From NCBI RefSeq assembly GCF_010723575.1, contig NZ_BLKZ01000001.1, positions 3,906,001 to 3,970,000 of the forward strand: a stretch of DNA of 64,000 nucleotides, read 5' to 3'. The position numbers and the translations under genes are program-made. The notes beneath the pieces were generated by a model. That model had not been told where the DNA came from, searched no databases, and saw only the letters and a program-made list of their open reading frames with translations. Below are positions 1 through 8,556 of this stretch, in pieces. Within the stretch, counting starts at the first letter, position 1; every line of letters begins with the position of its first letter. Source of the stretch: Mycobacterium bourgelatii (GTDB lineage Bacteria > Actinomycetota > Actinomycetes > Mycobacteriales > Mycobacteriaceae).

Positions 1-765
1 GTACGGCTGCACACGACGTAGCGCATCCAATAGTGGTGCGTCGTGGTGCTGATCCCTGACTATAGCCTCCAACTCTTTTCTTCGTTCCTCGGCGAGTTGC
101 TGGATAACCACTCGATGAAGTGGTTGTTGCACACCCGACGGAGTCCCCGCCACCTCCCATAATGGTACGAGACCCTCCTTTACCGCAGCAGTACACTGCG
201 CGAGCCGACCTTCGTGCGTAACCGGCTGGCTGGGGTGATACCAGGGATACTTGCCAGTCTTGTTGATACGCAACTCTCGGAGCCGATCCCGAACTGTATC
301 GGGTTCCGTTGGTAACCCCGTGAAGTCAAGATTCCGGTATCCGAAGTAATCTTCTGCTGTGGGTTCAGGCCGCACCTGTAGTGCCCATCGATAGCGAAGT
401 CGCCAGTACCACTTGTCGACTTGGGTATGCCAGGTTGCGCCCCCAAGAGGATCTGCAAAGACTTGGTAAAGCGTCGAGAGACGCTGTTGCCCATCCAGTA
501 CAAAAGTATATTCCTGGTCGGGGCTTAATTGGTCGAGTTGTCGGCTGCCGAGACTGCGAGCAGGAAAGTCCTTCCCCGTACCTCGTAGTAGGAGGAGGGA
601 TCCAGAGGGAACATCGAGCAGGACCGACGTGGCCAACCCGCGCTGTTGCTCCAGGGACCAAACGAACTGTCGCTGAAAACTTGGAAGACGAAGACACCCG
701 TTTTTGTTTAGGCCGAGAGCTTTGTCAAAGAGTTTGAGTTGTATTGCGTGTCCAACGAAATCCAT
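1..765 (-). CDS. DUF262 (GmrSD-like) protein, N-terminal part, runs off the left edge
   Basis: I translated an uninterrupted minus-strand frame of 255 codons from an ATG at 765 (an in-frame ATG also lies at 774) to the window edge without a stop. The N-terminus has the DUF262 layout: a hydrophobic start, then LRLPSFQRQFVWS, then the conserved VLDGQQRLSTLYQVF motif around residue 95, the ParB/Srx-like signature of this family. Known DUF262 proteins include the GmrS half of the type IV restriction enzyme GmrSD, which cuts glucosylated hydroxymethyl-cytosine phage DNA, and BrxU; they hydrolyse NTP through the DGQQR region. The C-terminal part, where a DUF1524 HNH nuclease would sit, lies outside the window. 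It is on the same strand as the helicase operon and separated from it by an insertion sequence, so it may be the last gene of that defence operon. The family call is good; the substrate is unknown. Confidence 0.75.
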   Translation of the reverse strand, partial: MDFVGHAIQLKLFDKALGLNKNGCLRLPSFQRQFVWSLEQQRGLATSVLLDVPSGSLLLLRGTGKDFPARSLGSRQLDQLSPDQEYTFVLDGQQRLSTLYQVFADPLGGATWHTQVDKWYWRLRYRWALQVRPEPTAEDYFGYRNLDFTGLPTEPDTVRDRLRELRINKTGKYPWYHPSQPVTHEGRLAQCTAAVKEGLVPLWEVAGTPSGVQQPLHRVVIQQLAEERRKELEAIVRDQHHDAPLLDALRRVQPY

Positions 766-1017
766 CCCTTGCATCCTGTAGCGGAATTGAGCTGCAGGCT
801 CTCACGGAACGACGCCCACAATCTAGCTGGCATTTACCACCGCACTCGACGTACGTCAAGGGCGGCTGAACACCTCCTCCCCTCATCAACGTGCCCGATG
901 ACATGCCGCCCTACCGATTTGTCGGTGGCAACTAGATACTGGCCAAAGCGCGGCAAGGTGGTTTCTAGGCGGCGTCGCACCACTTGGGTCTGCTGCACCG
1001 ATAGGTGACAGTTTCGG

Positions 1018-1875
1018 TCACGCGGTCTGATTGGCCGGTGTGGTCATGATTGCTTCGAATTCGATGGGGGTCAACCGCCCGAGCGCGGCTTGGCGGCGAC
1101 GGCGGTGGTAGGTGCGTTCGATCCAGGTGACGATCGCGATTCGCAGTTCCTCTCGTGTGGTCCAGTGGCGGCGATCCAGAACGTTCTTCTGCAGCAGGCT
1201 GAAGAAGCTCTCCATGGCGGCGTTGTCGCCGGCGGCCCCGACGCGGCCCATGGAGCCGATCATGTCGTAGCGACTTAAGGCATGCACGAATTTCCTTGAC
1301 CTGAATTGAGATCCGCGGTCGGTGTGCAAAATGCAGCCGGCCACATCGCCACGGCGAGCGACCGCGTTGCTCAGCGCTGTGGTCGCCAAGTGCGATGTCA
1401 TCCGGGAGTCGATGCAGTAGCCGACGATCCGGTTAGAGAACACGTCCTTGATCGCACAGAGGTAGAGCTTGCCCTCGCCGGTGCGGTGTTCGGTGATGTC
1501 GGCCAGCCACAACTGATTTGGCGTATCTGCGGTGAAGTCGCGTTCGACCAGATCGTCGTGCACCGGCGGTCCCACTTTGCCGTTCTTGCCGCGCTTCTTG
1601 CCGAATACATTCCACCACTTGTTCTCGGCGCAGATCCGCCAGGCGGTGCGCTCCGCCATCGGCTCACCGACCGCGCAGGCCTCCTGGTCCAGATAGCGAT
1701 AACCGAACTCCGGGTCATCACGATGGGCGTCGGACAGCGCGTTGGCCCGGTAGGCCTCGGTGAACTCACTGTCGGTGACCGGTGCGGACAGCCAGCGGTA
1801 GTAGGGCTGGCGAGCAAGTTTGAGTACCCGGCACGTCACCGCGACGGGGATCCCGTCGGCGGCGAGCTCGCTCAC
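1018..1875 (-). CDS. IS3-family transposase OrfB (DDE integrase domain)
   Basis: This 285-aa protein is the catalytic half of element A. After an N-terminal HTH_21-like region come the rve-type integrase core motifs: LWLADITEH (first Asp), CILHTDRGSQF (second Asp) and NAAMESFFSLLQ (Glu). The typical C-terminal YHRRRRQAALGRLTPIEFE closes it. The frame overlaps the end of orfA by four bases, consistent with coupled translation or programmed frameshifting to a fused OrfAB. It appears intact and may be active. Confidence 0.92.
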   Translation of the reverse strand: MSELAADGIPVAVTCRVLKLARQPYYRWLSAPVTDSEFTEAYRANALSDAHRDDPEFGYRYLDQEACAVGEPMAERTAWRICAENKWWNVFGKKRGKNGKVGPPVHDDLVERDFTADTPNQLWLADITEHRTGEGKLYLCAIKDVFSNRIVGYCIDSRMTSHLATTALSNAVARRGDVAGCILHTDRGSQFRSRKFVHALSRYDMIGSMGRVGAAGDNAAMESFFSLLQKNVLDRRHWTTREELRIAIVTWIERTYHRRRRQAALGRLTPIEFEAIMTTPANQTA

Positions 1876-2180
1876 GAGCGGGTAAAGCCTTTTCGCGGCA
1901 GGTTCGACTGCGACAGGTACGCCGCGGCGCGGCGCAAGACCTCGTTCTCCTGTTCCAGCAGCTTGATCCGTCGACGGGCATCCCGCAGCTCAGCAGAATC
2001 GGTGGTACTGGTTCCCGGCCTGGCTCCCTCATCGACGTCAGCCTCGCGCATCCACTTCGACAGAGTCATCGGATGCACCCCGAAATCAGCGGCGATCTGA
2101 TCGAGAGTGACGCCGTCATCACGGCTGCGGGCAACGCGCACGACGTCGTCGCGGAACTCGCGGGGATAGGGTCTGGGCAC
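1872..2180 (-). CDS. IS3-family transposase OrfA (HTH, leucine zipper)
   Basis: This small protein of about 102 aa binds the IS ends. It has a helix-turn-helix (TLDQIAADFGVHPMTLSKWM) and a C-terminal coiled coil (RRRIKLLEQENEVLRRAAAY) for multimerisation with OrfB. The GTG at 2180 is preferred because the conserved PYPREFRDDVVRVAR start follows it and AAGGATG lies just upstream; the open frame extends to 2231. It overlaps orfB by four bases. Confidence 0.88.
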   Translation of the reverse strand: MPRPYPREFRDDVVRVARSRDDGVTLDQIAADFGVHPMTLSKWMREADVDEGARPGTSTTDSAELRDARRRIKLLEQENEVLRRAAAYLSQSNLPRKGFTRS

Positions 2181-2338
2181 AATGACATCCTTCCAGCCCG
2201 CCCTAACGGGGCAAGCCAACTCAAATGTCACCTATTCGTGCAGCAGACCCGTGCGATCACCGATCACGCTGCGACCTGACTTCTGCCTTGCACGGTGGAC
2301 GCTTACGAAATGCCAAGGTAGGTAGTAAGGTCAGCCGA

Positions 2339-4504
2339 TCACCGACTGAGAAGCGGCGATAACTCCCCCGCCCAGAGCAGCGCGAGCCGCTCCCGCGCCC
2401 GCGTGCCGGCGACGTACAACACCCGGAGTAGCTTCTTCTCCTCTTGCTCACGTTCGTCACCTTGCTTCTGCTGCACAAAGTAGGGCGGGAACGATTTCGA
2501 TCCGAGGCGCGCTATCGCCACAGCGCGATATTCGAGGCCTTTGGCCCGGTGCATCGTCATGACGCGAACGACGTCACCCAGCTTCTCTTCCTTGGTGCTC
2601 TCGTTGACCACCTCGGCAGCGACTCCGGCCGCTTCCAGGGTGGCGACGATGTCGCGAACGTCGTTCTTCTCGTAGACGAATACGGCGATGTCCGACTTCG
2701 AGTAGTCGTCGGCTATCCACCGGTCGATCTTGGCTACGAGTCCCTGGTCCTCTTCGGACTTCGACTTGAAGCTGAGTGATTCCGGCTCGGGGCCGCGGAA
2801 TACGGACCGCGCGCCGGCAAGGGTATCGGACGACGTGTCGAGGTCATCAGCATCTGCGTCGGCAATCGAGAGAGACCATCTGAGGATCTCGCGGCTCGTG
2901 CGGTAGTTGACTGTCAGCCGACGAGCCCGTCCCCGCGTCTCGATACCGAATCGGGACAACGGCGCTGGCCGACCGTAGATGCGCTGATGCGCGTCCCCGA
3001 CGATGAAGAGGTCGTCGGTTCCAGCGGGCACCAACGCGCGCAGAAGTTTCCAGTGTGCAGGATGCAGATCTTGCGCTTCGTCGATCACCGCGTGGCGGTA
3101 CCCGAACTGCTCGCGCAGCGACGGATCGGCTTCGAGTGCCATCGCGGCCCGAGAAGCCAACTCTCTGAACGTTGTCTGCCCCTGCGCACGCAGAAGCGAC
3201 TGAAACTGTTCGATTGCGCGCCACACGTCACTGCGTTGCGGACGAGTCAGCCGTTGAGACCGGCCGCTACGTGCCACACGAAGATATTCGGCTTCGTCCA
3301 AGATCCCGTTGCCGAGAACCACTTCCGACCATTCGTCATTGAGGAATCCCGGGTCCCAACTTCCCTTCGAGGACTGCGCGGCCGTGCGCCAAAGCGGCTC
3401 CAATTGGTACTCAGCAGCGACTTTCGAAGAGTTCACGAACTTCCGCCCGCTGTCGGTCGCCGCAACAACCGAACGTGCCAGCGCGTCCAGATTGATGACG
3501 TGAACTCTGTAAGTGATCGAAGGGCCTGCCAGCTGGATCAGCTGGCCCTCGATCGTTTGAGCCAAATTGCGGGTGAAGGTGGTGAACAGGACCTTCACCT
3601 TTGGATCGGCTCCGCTCGAATCCAGCTGCCTGGCGAGGAAGCGCGCCCGGTGGATTGCCGTGACGGTCTTGCCGGTGCCGGCGCCGCCGGTCACCCGGAA
3701 CGGGCCATTCCACCCGCTGTGGGTTGCGAGCTTACGCTGCAACGGGTGAAGCCATACCCGCCACTTGGCGAAATCTCCTTCCAGAACAGCCCGCAGCTCC
3801 TCCTCGTTGTCACCGTCGACGGCAGTGAAGCTCAAGCGCGACAGCGGTCTCTTCAGCGCGGTCTCGATATCATGCGGATCGATCGGACCGGGTTCGTCGA
3901 TGACGAGGTCGTTCCAAACGTCTTGGGGGGCCTTTCCGAAGGCGAGGTCGAGCACGGCGTTGCCCTGCGATGCCGGAAGCGCTTCGATGATCTTCTGTAG
4001 CGCATCCTCGGTCGTGACCTGCTTGAGCTCGACAGCTACCTCAGGCGCCACGCCGAACCGTTCAAGGTCAGCCTGGCTGACGGTGGACGGCATGACAGGC
4101 TCGGCGCCAGTGCTCGACGGCGGTTCGGCACGTGCGTGGTCTAAAGCTTCACCGAGCGCGATCGGGTCGAAAAGCTCAGCAGCACCGGTCTTCTGGTTTA
4201 CCTGGAGCGTCAACGTTTCGGCGAACTTGTATGCGGCGTCGTGCTTTTTCACCGCGACGAGCCAAAGCACCCTGTTGTTGTCGTCGGCACCGGCGTTGAC
4301 CAGAACGGCGCGGTAGCGGTCGTTCACCCGCGCCGTTCGCACGTGCTTGCTGGCGGCTCCCTTCGGGTGCTTGAAATCAAGGCCGGTCCCGTTGGGGTCC
4401 TGCTGGAGCTTCACCATGAACGACAGAACGCGCCCCTTGACGCTTCCATCCAGGTCGTTGTACGAATTCTCGAACAGATCGTGCATGAGGACGGTGGTTT
4501 TCAT
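2339..4504 (-). CDS. UvrD/Rep-type SF1 helicase with RelE/ParE-like N-terminal domain
   Basis: This 721-aa predicted DNA helicase is the last intact gene of the island operon. Residues about 1-95 look like a RelE/ParE-type toxin fold: short helices, then VRTARVNDRYRAVL and LWLVAVKKHDAAYKFAE, the strand pattern and closing HD..Y of that family. A linker leads to a UvrD-like motor with Walker A TGGAGTGKT near residue 275, Walker B VIDEAQDLHP near 475, a helicase motif around LTVNYRTS, and the late motif MTMHRAKGLEYRAV near 650. The ATG overlaps the stop of the upstream remnant (TGATG) behind a GGAGG ribosome site, indicating translational coupling. The Walker and late motifs are intact. A role in phage-DNA processing or repair is inferred from context. 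Whether the RelE-like part is a nuclease or only a scaffold cannot be told from sequence. Confidence 0.85.
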   Translation of the reverse strand: MKTTVLMHDLFENSYNDLDGSVKGRVLSFMVKLQQDPNGTGLDFKHPKGAASKHVRTARVNDRYRAVLVNAGADDNNRVLWLVAVKKHDAAYKFAETLTLQVNQKTGAAELFDPIALGEALDHARAEPPSSTGAEPVMPSTVSQADLERFGVAPEVAVELKQVTTEDALQKIIEALPASQGNAVLDLAFGKAPQDVWNDLVIDEPGPIDPHDIETALKRPLSRLSFTAVDGDNEEELRAVLEGDFAKWRVWLHPLQRKLATHSGWNGPFRVTGGAGTGKTVTAIHRARFLARQLDSSGADPKVKVLFTTFTRNLAQTIEGQLIQLAGPSITYRVHVINLDALARSVVAATDSGRKFVNSSKVAAEYQLEPLWRTAAQSSKGSWDPGFLNDEWSEVVLGNGILDEAEYLRVARSGRSQRLTRPQRSDVWRAIEQFQSLLRAQGQTTFRELASRAAMALEADPSLREQFGYRHAVIDEAQDLHPAHWKLLRALVPAGTDDLFIVGDAHQRIYGRPAPLSRFGIETRGRARRLTVNYRTSREILRWSLSIADADADDLDTSSDTLAGARSVFRGPEPESLSFKSKSEEDQGLVAKIDRWIADDYSKSDIAVFVYEKNDVRDIVATLEAAGVAAEVVNESTKEEKLGDVVRVMTMHRAKGLEYRAVAIARLGSKSFPPYFVQQKQGDEREQEEKKLLRVLYVAGTRARERLALLWAGELSPLLSR

Positions 4505-6126
4505 CAGTTACCTCCAACGTGATCAAACAACTGATCCGCCAGCGCCCCGTGTTCATGCGCGAGGCCTGCTTGGACCACTTTCCAATTAGCGGCAGTCAAC
4601 CACGCTTCTCGGTCGGGGTTATCATCGATCACGACTGCGACTTTTGCTGCCGGCCATGCCAATTCCACCTGCCACACAGACTCGTCGGGGCCGACTTCGG
4701 CACCGGGCTCCGGAACCACTAGGCCACGTTGCGCCAATTCGACCACGAGGGGCGCAAGGCTCGCATCGGTGTATCGGAGAACTTCGCGCCACCCATCACC
4801 GGGTGCGAAAGCGACGTCGATTCTGCCAGAGTCCACGGCACTGAGCGGAATATGAGCGTCGGCGAAGACGTCGGCAGACTTTCGAGTCCAGACCTCTGCC
4901 ATCCGGAGAGGCATCGTCTCGCCGTGCCGTGGCACCGTGAGAAACTGTAGGAGGTTGGACCACCGAAGCCACTCGCGCCATCGGGCAAAGTGCTTGGGAC
5001 TGCCGACTTCGGCGTCGCTGTCGTCCAGGACCGCGAGCACACCCGTGGTTGGTTTGAAGTTTTGCGGATCGGCGCAGATGTACAGCGTTAGACCGTCTCG
5101 TCCGGTTCTGGCGACGATGAGACTGCGCCCTTCGGATCCGACGCCGGCAGGGTACCGGCCAGACAAGAGCGCAGTGCCTTGGTAAGGTCCGTTGCCTGTG
5201 TCTGGACCGGCGGCTGCGTGCCGTGTTTACCGGGTGGATTGACCAGACCGATGACCGTCGCGAACGCGCCTTGTGGCCAGACCTCGGCCTGCGGGTGGGA
5301 CACGTACTCGATGAGTATGTCGATCGGGTTCTGCCACAGCGTCTTCAACCGCACGTCTTGCACGACTTCGCTCGCGGTGTTCTGGACCTGCTGGTGAACA
5401 AGGTCCGGGGCGCCGGCTTTCATTTTTGTCGGAGGCGAAGGCTTGAACATCGTCCCATGTGATCGACCCGACACGTTTGCCGTCTCTTCGCAGCCGTCGC
5501 GCTTGACCGCGTCGTCGGCGGTGCGGTTGTTCTCCGGGCTGGCGTGGGACTTGCGTCCGTCCAGATAGACGGCCACGTCGAGGTCCTGTGCGTCACTGCG
5601 GCTAAGCAGGAAGTCGGGTTCGGTCCATACGGATGCCTGCACTTGGACCAGCGGTCTCATCCGCCACCGGCGCACGTTGCCGTCCGGTCCGCAAGACGCA
5701 GCTCGAGTTCCTCCCCCGTGGATCCGTTTGCGGTCTCGACCGCACATCCGGGCCGCCCTGGTGATGTGTGTTTTGAGCGCTTCCCGGAACTGCATTTCGA
5801 GTTCACTGAGCTGCACCGGAGCGATGTCGATGCCGGTGACCGTCGCGATTTCCTCGACATCCCACTCAGCGACGGATCGATTCCAGTTAGAGTCTCGAGC
5901 TTCGAAAGCCAGCCGAGTCATCGGCGACCAGCTCGCCGTCTCGCGGGTCGAGCCGGTCAATCGTGTCGAGCGAGCCGAAGAACACCGCATCCTGATCACG
6001 GACGAGGGGGCTGACACCGGTCACTTCGACGCGGACCCCGTCTCGCTCCGTGTTTCGAACGGTGCGGACGAGCGACTCCTCGTCGCGGACGACGATGCGG
6101 AGTTCGCCAGCGGCTACTTCAGACAT
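4504..6126 (-). pseudogene. Chimeric remnant: DrmD/SNF2-like start joined to the tail of a large helicase-type protein
   Basis: The first ~77 codons, from the ATG at 6126 with a GGAGAG ribosome site, resemble the start of DISARM-type SNF2 helicases (VRDEESLVRTVRNTERDG, then GSLDTIDRLDPRD). The frame then jumps near 5890 into a different protein tail, and the SNF2 motor itself is missing, so most of that gene is deleted. The tail contains TEPDFLLSR and VAVYLDGRKSHAS, a Vsr/DUF559-like PD-(D/E)XK pattern, and ends in VIDDNPDREAWLTAANWK. It is broken by several frame changes, near 5710 and 5685, near 5490 and 5430, and near 5120. Between 5490 and 5430 a second frame reads RRDGKRVGSITWDDVQAFAS, the expected continuation. 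Similar tails end giant DEAD/DUF1998 helicases (DruE-like), but that assignment is from memory. The G5 run near 5715 leaves room for sequencing error. Confidence 0.7.
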
Positions 6127-6153
6127 TCCTTGACACTCTCCGCTCGCACGAGC

Positions 6154-7304
6154 TCATGCGCCAATGGCATTGGCGACGAATTCGCTGAAGATACCTTCAG
6201 ATTCGTTACCCCCGTCCCGAGTTCCGAACAGGAGCGCCCGATCGAGGAACGAGTTGTTCTTCTCACAGGAAGTTTCGGGAACAAGCACACATGCATGACA
6301 TGCCGCCAGATTCAGCGCATCACTACCCGAACCCCTCGACTCGATGCAGACAGGATCAGACGAGCACCACGAAAGCCGTACCAGTCCCTCTCCCAACGCA
6401 TTTCCAAGCTGATCGGTTTCGGCCATAGCGGCGACGCCACCAAGGCTCCCAGCAGAATCAGAGCTTGCGGTGTAGATCAACAAGCCCGCCATGTCGTCAT
6501 CGACGTAAAGACGCTCACGCAGCGCGGCTGCCGGGTAGCCGGCGTCGAGTGACAACTGGTCGATGATGATGTGGGCCAAGGTGTGCAGTGCGACCTCGAC
6601 GATGTCGATGTGTTTGGGTGGGTGACCGTATTCAGCCGCATTCCTGTCGGCCACCACCTTGAGCATGCGTGCACGTTCCCGCGCAAAGGGCCTGTTCGCC
6701 CAGTTCTCAAGCCTTTGCCGGTCGAATGCGATGAAGATGCCTTCACCGATCACCTGAATCGCAGGAAGCCAGTTTTTGCGGGTAGCAGACAACGCACAAA
6801 GATTTGATTCCACGCCTCCGTCGAGCCTGGTGAAGCCGTACAACGCACGGACTTCGCGGAGCCGCGTGACCTTACGGACGTCGGTGATCAGGTCATCGAA
6901 GACCGCGGGTACATCGCGTGGCAAGCAGACGAAGTCAGCGTCCGGGTCGTCGTCGGGGCGGCCGTCGATGAGTGCTCGGTATTCGCCTGAGCGCAGTCTC
7001 GCTTCCGACAGGTCGTCATCCTCGCGCTCCTCACCACGGCGACGTTCGATCTCGATGACGATCTGCTCGACGGTGAACCTGCCGTTCGATGAGTCTGCAA
7101 TCTTTGCCAAAAGCGCGGGAGTTACGACATCTGGATCTGACAACACCAACCAATGCGGATCGACGAACTTCGACAAAGCCTCCGAGTACGGAGGTATCGA
7201 GATGGAGGACCTGACCGCCGGATACCAAACATTGGACGCGCCACGCTGCAGAGCCCTCGGGACCTCGCCACATTCCTCGTTGTCGGCACCGAGCCAGGGG
7301 CGGG
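6154..7304 (-). pseudogene. drmB: drmB, 3' part (DUF1998 domain), cut off by IS element B
   Basis: This is the C-terminal ~383 codons of DrmB, a core DISARM protein of unknown enzymatic activity that carries the DUF1998 domain. Visible signatures are PRALQRGASNVWYPAVRSS just after the insertion point, HTLAHIIIDQLSLDAGYP, LLIYTASSDSAGSLGGV, a cysteine/His cluster (SSDPVC, ACHACVLVPETSCE) and NNSFLDRALL. It has no start of its own because IS element B separates it from the 5' part at 8557-9115. Deleting 7305-8556 (element plus one 4-bp duplication) puts both parts in one frame of 569 codons with the junction SCRGA-RPWLGADNEECGE, the expected zinc-binding region. The stop lies 27 bp before the next start. 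Confidence 0.88.
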
Positions 7305-7333
7305 TGAGGGGGACCCGTTTGATGGTCCAGTCG

Positions 7334-8155
7334 CTATGCGGCTTGCGGTTGGTGGGTCGTGGTCCACTGTAGGGCGAACTCGGCTGGGGTGAGCCCATTG
7401 TGGGCGGAGTGAGGCCGGTTGGCGTTGTAGTCGATTCTCCAATCTTCGATGATGATTTGGGCTTCTTGCAGGGAGTCGAAGCGCCAGGAGTTGAGCAATT
7501 CGTCGCGCAGTCGGCCGTTGAATGACTCGATCCAGGCGTTCTGCCAGGGGGATCCGGGATCGATGAATAGCGAGCCGGTGCCGTTGAAGCGGCACCAGTC
7601 GTTGACAGCATGGGCGATGAACTCGGGTCCGTTGTCGAACCGCACGTAGGCCGGTGCCCCATGCATCAGGGCCAGACGGTCAAGGACGTCGACCACGCCG
7701 TCGGCGTTGATGGCCCGGTCGACCTCGATCGCCAGGGCTTGGCGGGTGAACTCATCGATTACGTTGAGCATCTTCAACGTTCGTCCGTCGGCGGTGGTGT
7801 CGAACTGAAAATCCATCGCCCAGATCGCATTCGGGCGGATCGGGCACATCGCCCCGACCTGCGCACCGATGCCGGTCAAGCGTTTCTTCCTGCGGCGCTG
7901 CGGAACTCGTAGGCCCTCCTGGCGCCACAGGCGGCGGATGCGCTTGTTGTTGACCTTCCAGCCAGCTCGCCGTGCCGCGATCGCAGCACGGCGCCATCCC
8001 CAGCGGGGCCGCTGGGTGGAAAACTTGCGTAGCCAGGCCCGCAACTGGGCCTCCTCATCGCTGATCGGCGCTGGTTGCAGACGCATGGTGGAACGGTGGA
8101 TGCCGACCACCGCACACGCCCGCCGTTCAGAGACCCCGAACCGCTCGCGCAGCAT
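7334..8155 (-). CDS. IS3-family transposase OrfB of element B
   Basis: The catalytic DDE integrase half has motifs AIWAMDFQFDT (Asp), YVRFDNGPEFI (Asp) and WIESFNGRLRDELLN (Glu), and ends with RPHSAHNGLTPAEFA. The conserved N-terminal part (RERFGVSERRACAVVGIHRS) begins near 8155, but the frame is open further upstream to the end of orfA, one frame off, at a GGGAAACTTCTGA stretch. That is the layout expected for programmed -1 frameshifting to OrfAB. It appears intact. Confidence 0.92.
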   Translation of the reverse strand: MLRERFGVSERRACAVVGIHRSTMRLQPAPISDEEAQLRAWLRKFSTQRPRWGWRRAAIAARRAGWKVNNKRIRRLWRQEGLRVPQRRRKKRLTGIGAQVGAMCPIRPNAIWAMDFQFDTTADGRTLKMLNVIDEFTRQALAIEVDRAINADGVVDVLDRLALMHGAPAYVRFDNGPEFIAHAVNDWCRFNGTGSLFIDPGSPWQNAWIESFNGRLRDELLNSWRFDSLQEAQIIIEDWRIDYNANRPHSAHNGLTPAEFALQWTTTHQPQAA

Positions 8156-8184
8156 CGCCGCGGCGCTGCGCTTGCGGTTCGGGG

Positions 8185-8472
8185 TCAGAAGTTTCCCGAC
8201 GAGATCTCCTTGAGCATGTCGATGTCAAGGGCCTGGTTGGCGACCAGCTTCTTGAGCCGGGCGTTTTCGGCCTCAAGTTCCTTGAGTCGCTTGGCGTCGC
8301 TGGCCTTCATCCCGCCGTACTGGGCGACCCAGCGATGCCAGGTCGACTCGGTGATCTCAAGGTGGCGACACACCTCGCTGAGTTGCTGCCCGGTCCCAAG
8401 GAGCTTGTTGCCCTCGGCGAGCTTGCGGATGATCTGATCCGGCGTGTGCCGCCGGCGCTTGTTCGTTGCCAT
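8185..8472 (-). CDS. IS3-family transposase OrfA of element B
   Basis: This 95-aa HTH_Tnp_1-type protein has TPDQIIRKLAEGNKLLGTG, a helix-turn-helix around VCRHLEITESTWHRW, and a coiled coil (AKRLKELEAENARLKKLVA). It ends DMLKEISSGNF at the presumed frameshift site into orfB. It binds the IS ends and regulates or joins the transposase. It is intact. Confidence 0.9.
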   Translation of the reverse strand: MATNKRRRHTPDQIIRKLAEGNKLLGTGQQLSEVCRHLEITESTWHRWVAQYGGMKASDAKRLKELEAENARLKKLVANQALDIDMLKEISSGNF

Positions 8473-8556
8473 GTCGTCGTCGATTCTTCCTGCCCGAACC
8501 CTCGGGCATCAAAGTCCCACAACGACTGGACCACTACGACGGGCTCACCTCACGGG

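Larger units (their letters stand above)
986..2250 (-). mobile_element. IS3-family insertion sequence A
   Basis: The element is about 1265 bp and bounded by 25-bp inverted repeats with two mismatches: 986-1010 starts GGGTCTGCTGCACCGATAGG and 2226-2250 is its inverted partner. It carries overlapping orfA and orfB on the minus strand, as in IS3-family elements. No direct duplication is visible next to the ends (left flank ends CCACTT, right flank begins GTGCGA), unlike the other two elements in this window, so it may have arrived with or been followed by a rearrangement. It sits between the RelE/UvrD helicase gene and the DUF262 gene. Confidence 0.85.
7305..8552 (-). mobile_element. IS3-family insertion sequence B, inserted in drmB
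   Basis: This 1248-bp element begins TGAGGGGGACCCGTTTGATG at 7305 and ends with the imperfect inverted copy (TGAGGTGAGCCCGTCGTAGT on the minus strand) at 8552; both ends share TGGTCCAGTCG further in. It is flanked by a 4-bp direct repeat, CGGG at 7301-7304 and 8553-8556. The element encodes orfA and orfB on the minus strand, the same direction as drmB. Exact excision restores the drmB reading frame, so insertion was simple and probably recent. Confidence 0.93.

Noticed and set aside
739..1008. 89-codon plus-strand frame between the DUF262 gene and IS element A
   Set aside because: It overlaps the DUF262 start and the IS end and has no protein-like composition.
1306..2100. 264-codon plus-strand frame inside IS element A
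   Set aside because: Antisense of the transposase genes.
2987..4000. 337-codon plus-strand frame inside the RelE/UvrD-like gene
   Set aside because: It is a shadow of the minus-strand helicase with Arg/Gln-rich, motif-free translation.
5088..6017. Treating the 309-codon frame at 5088-6017 as an intact gene
   Set aside because: Its ends and several internal stretches are better explained by other frames, so it is one segment of a frameshifted remnant.
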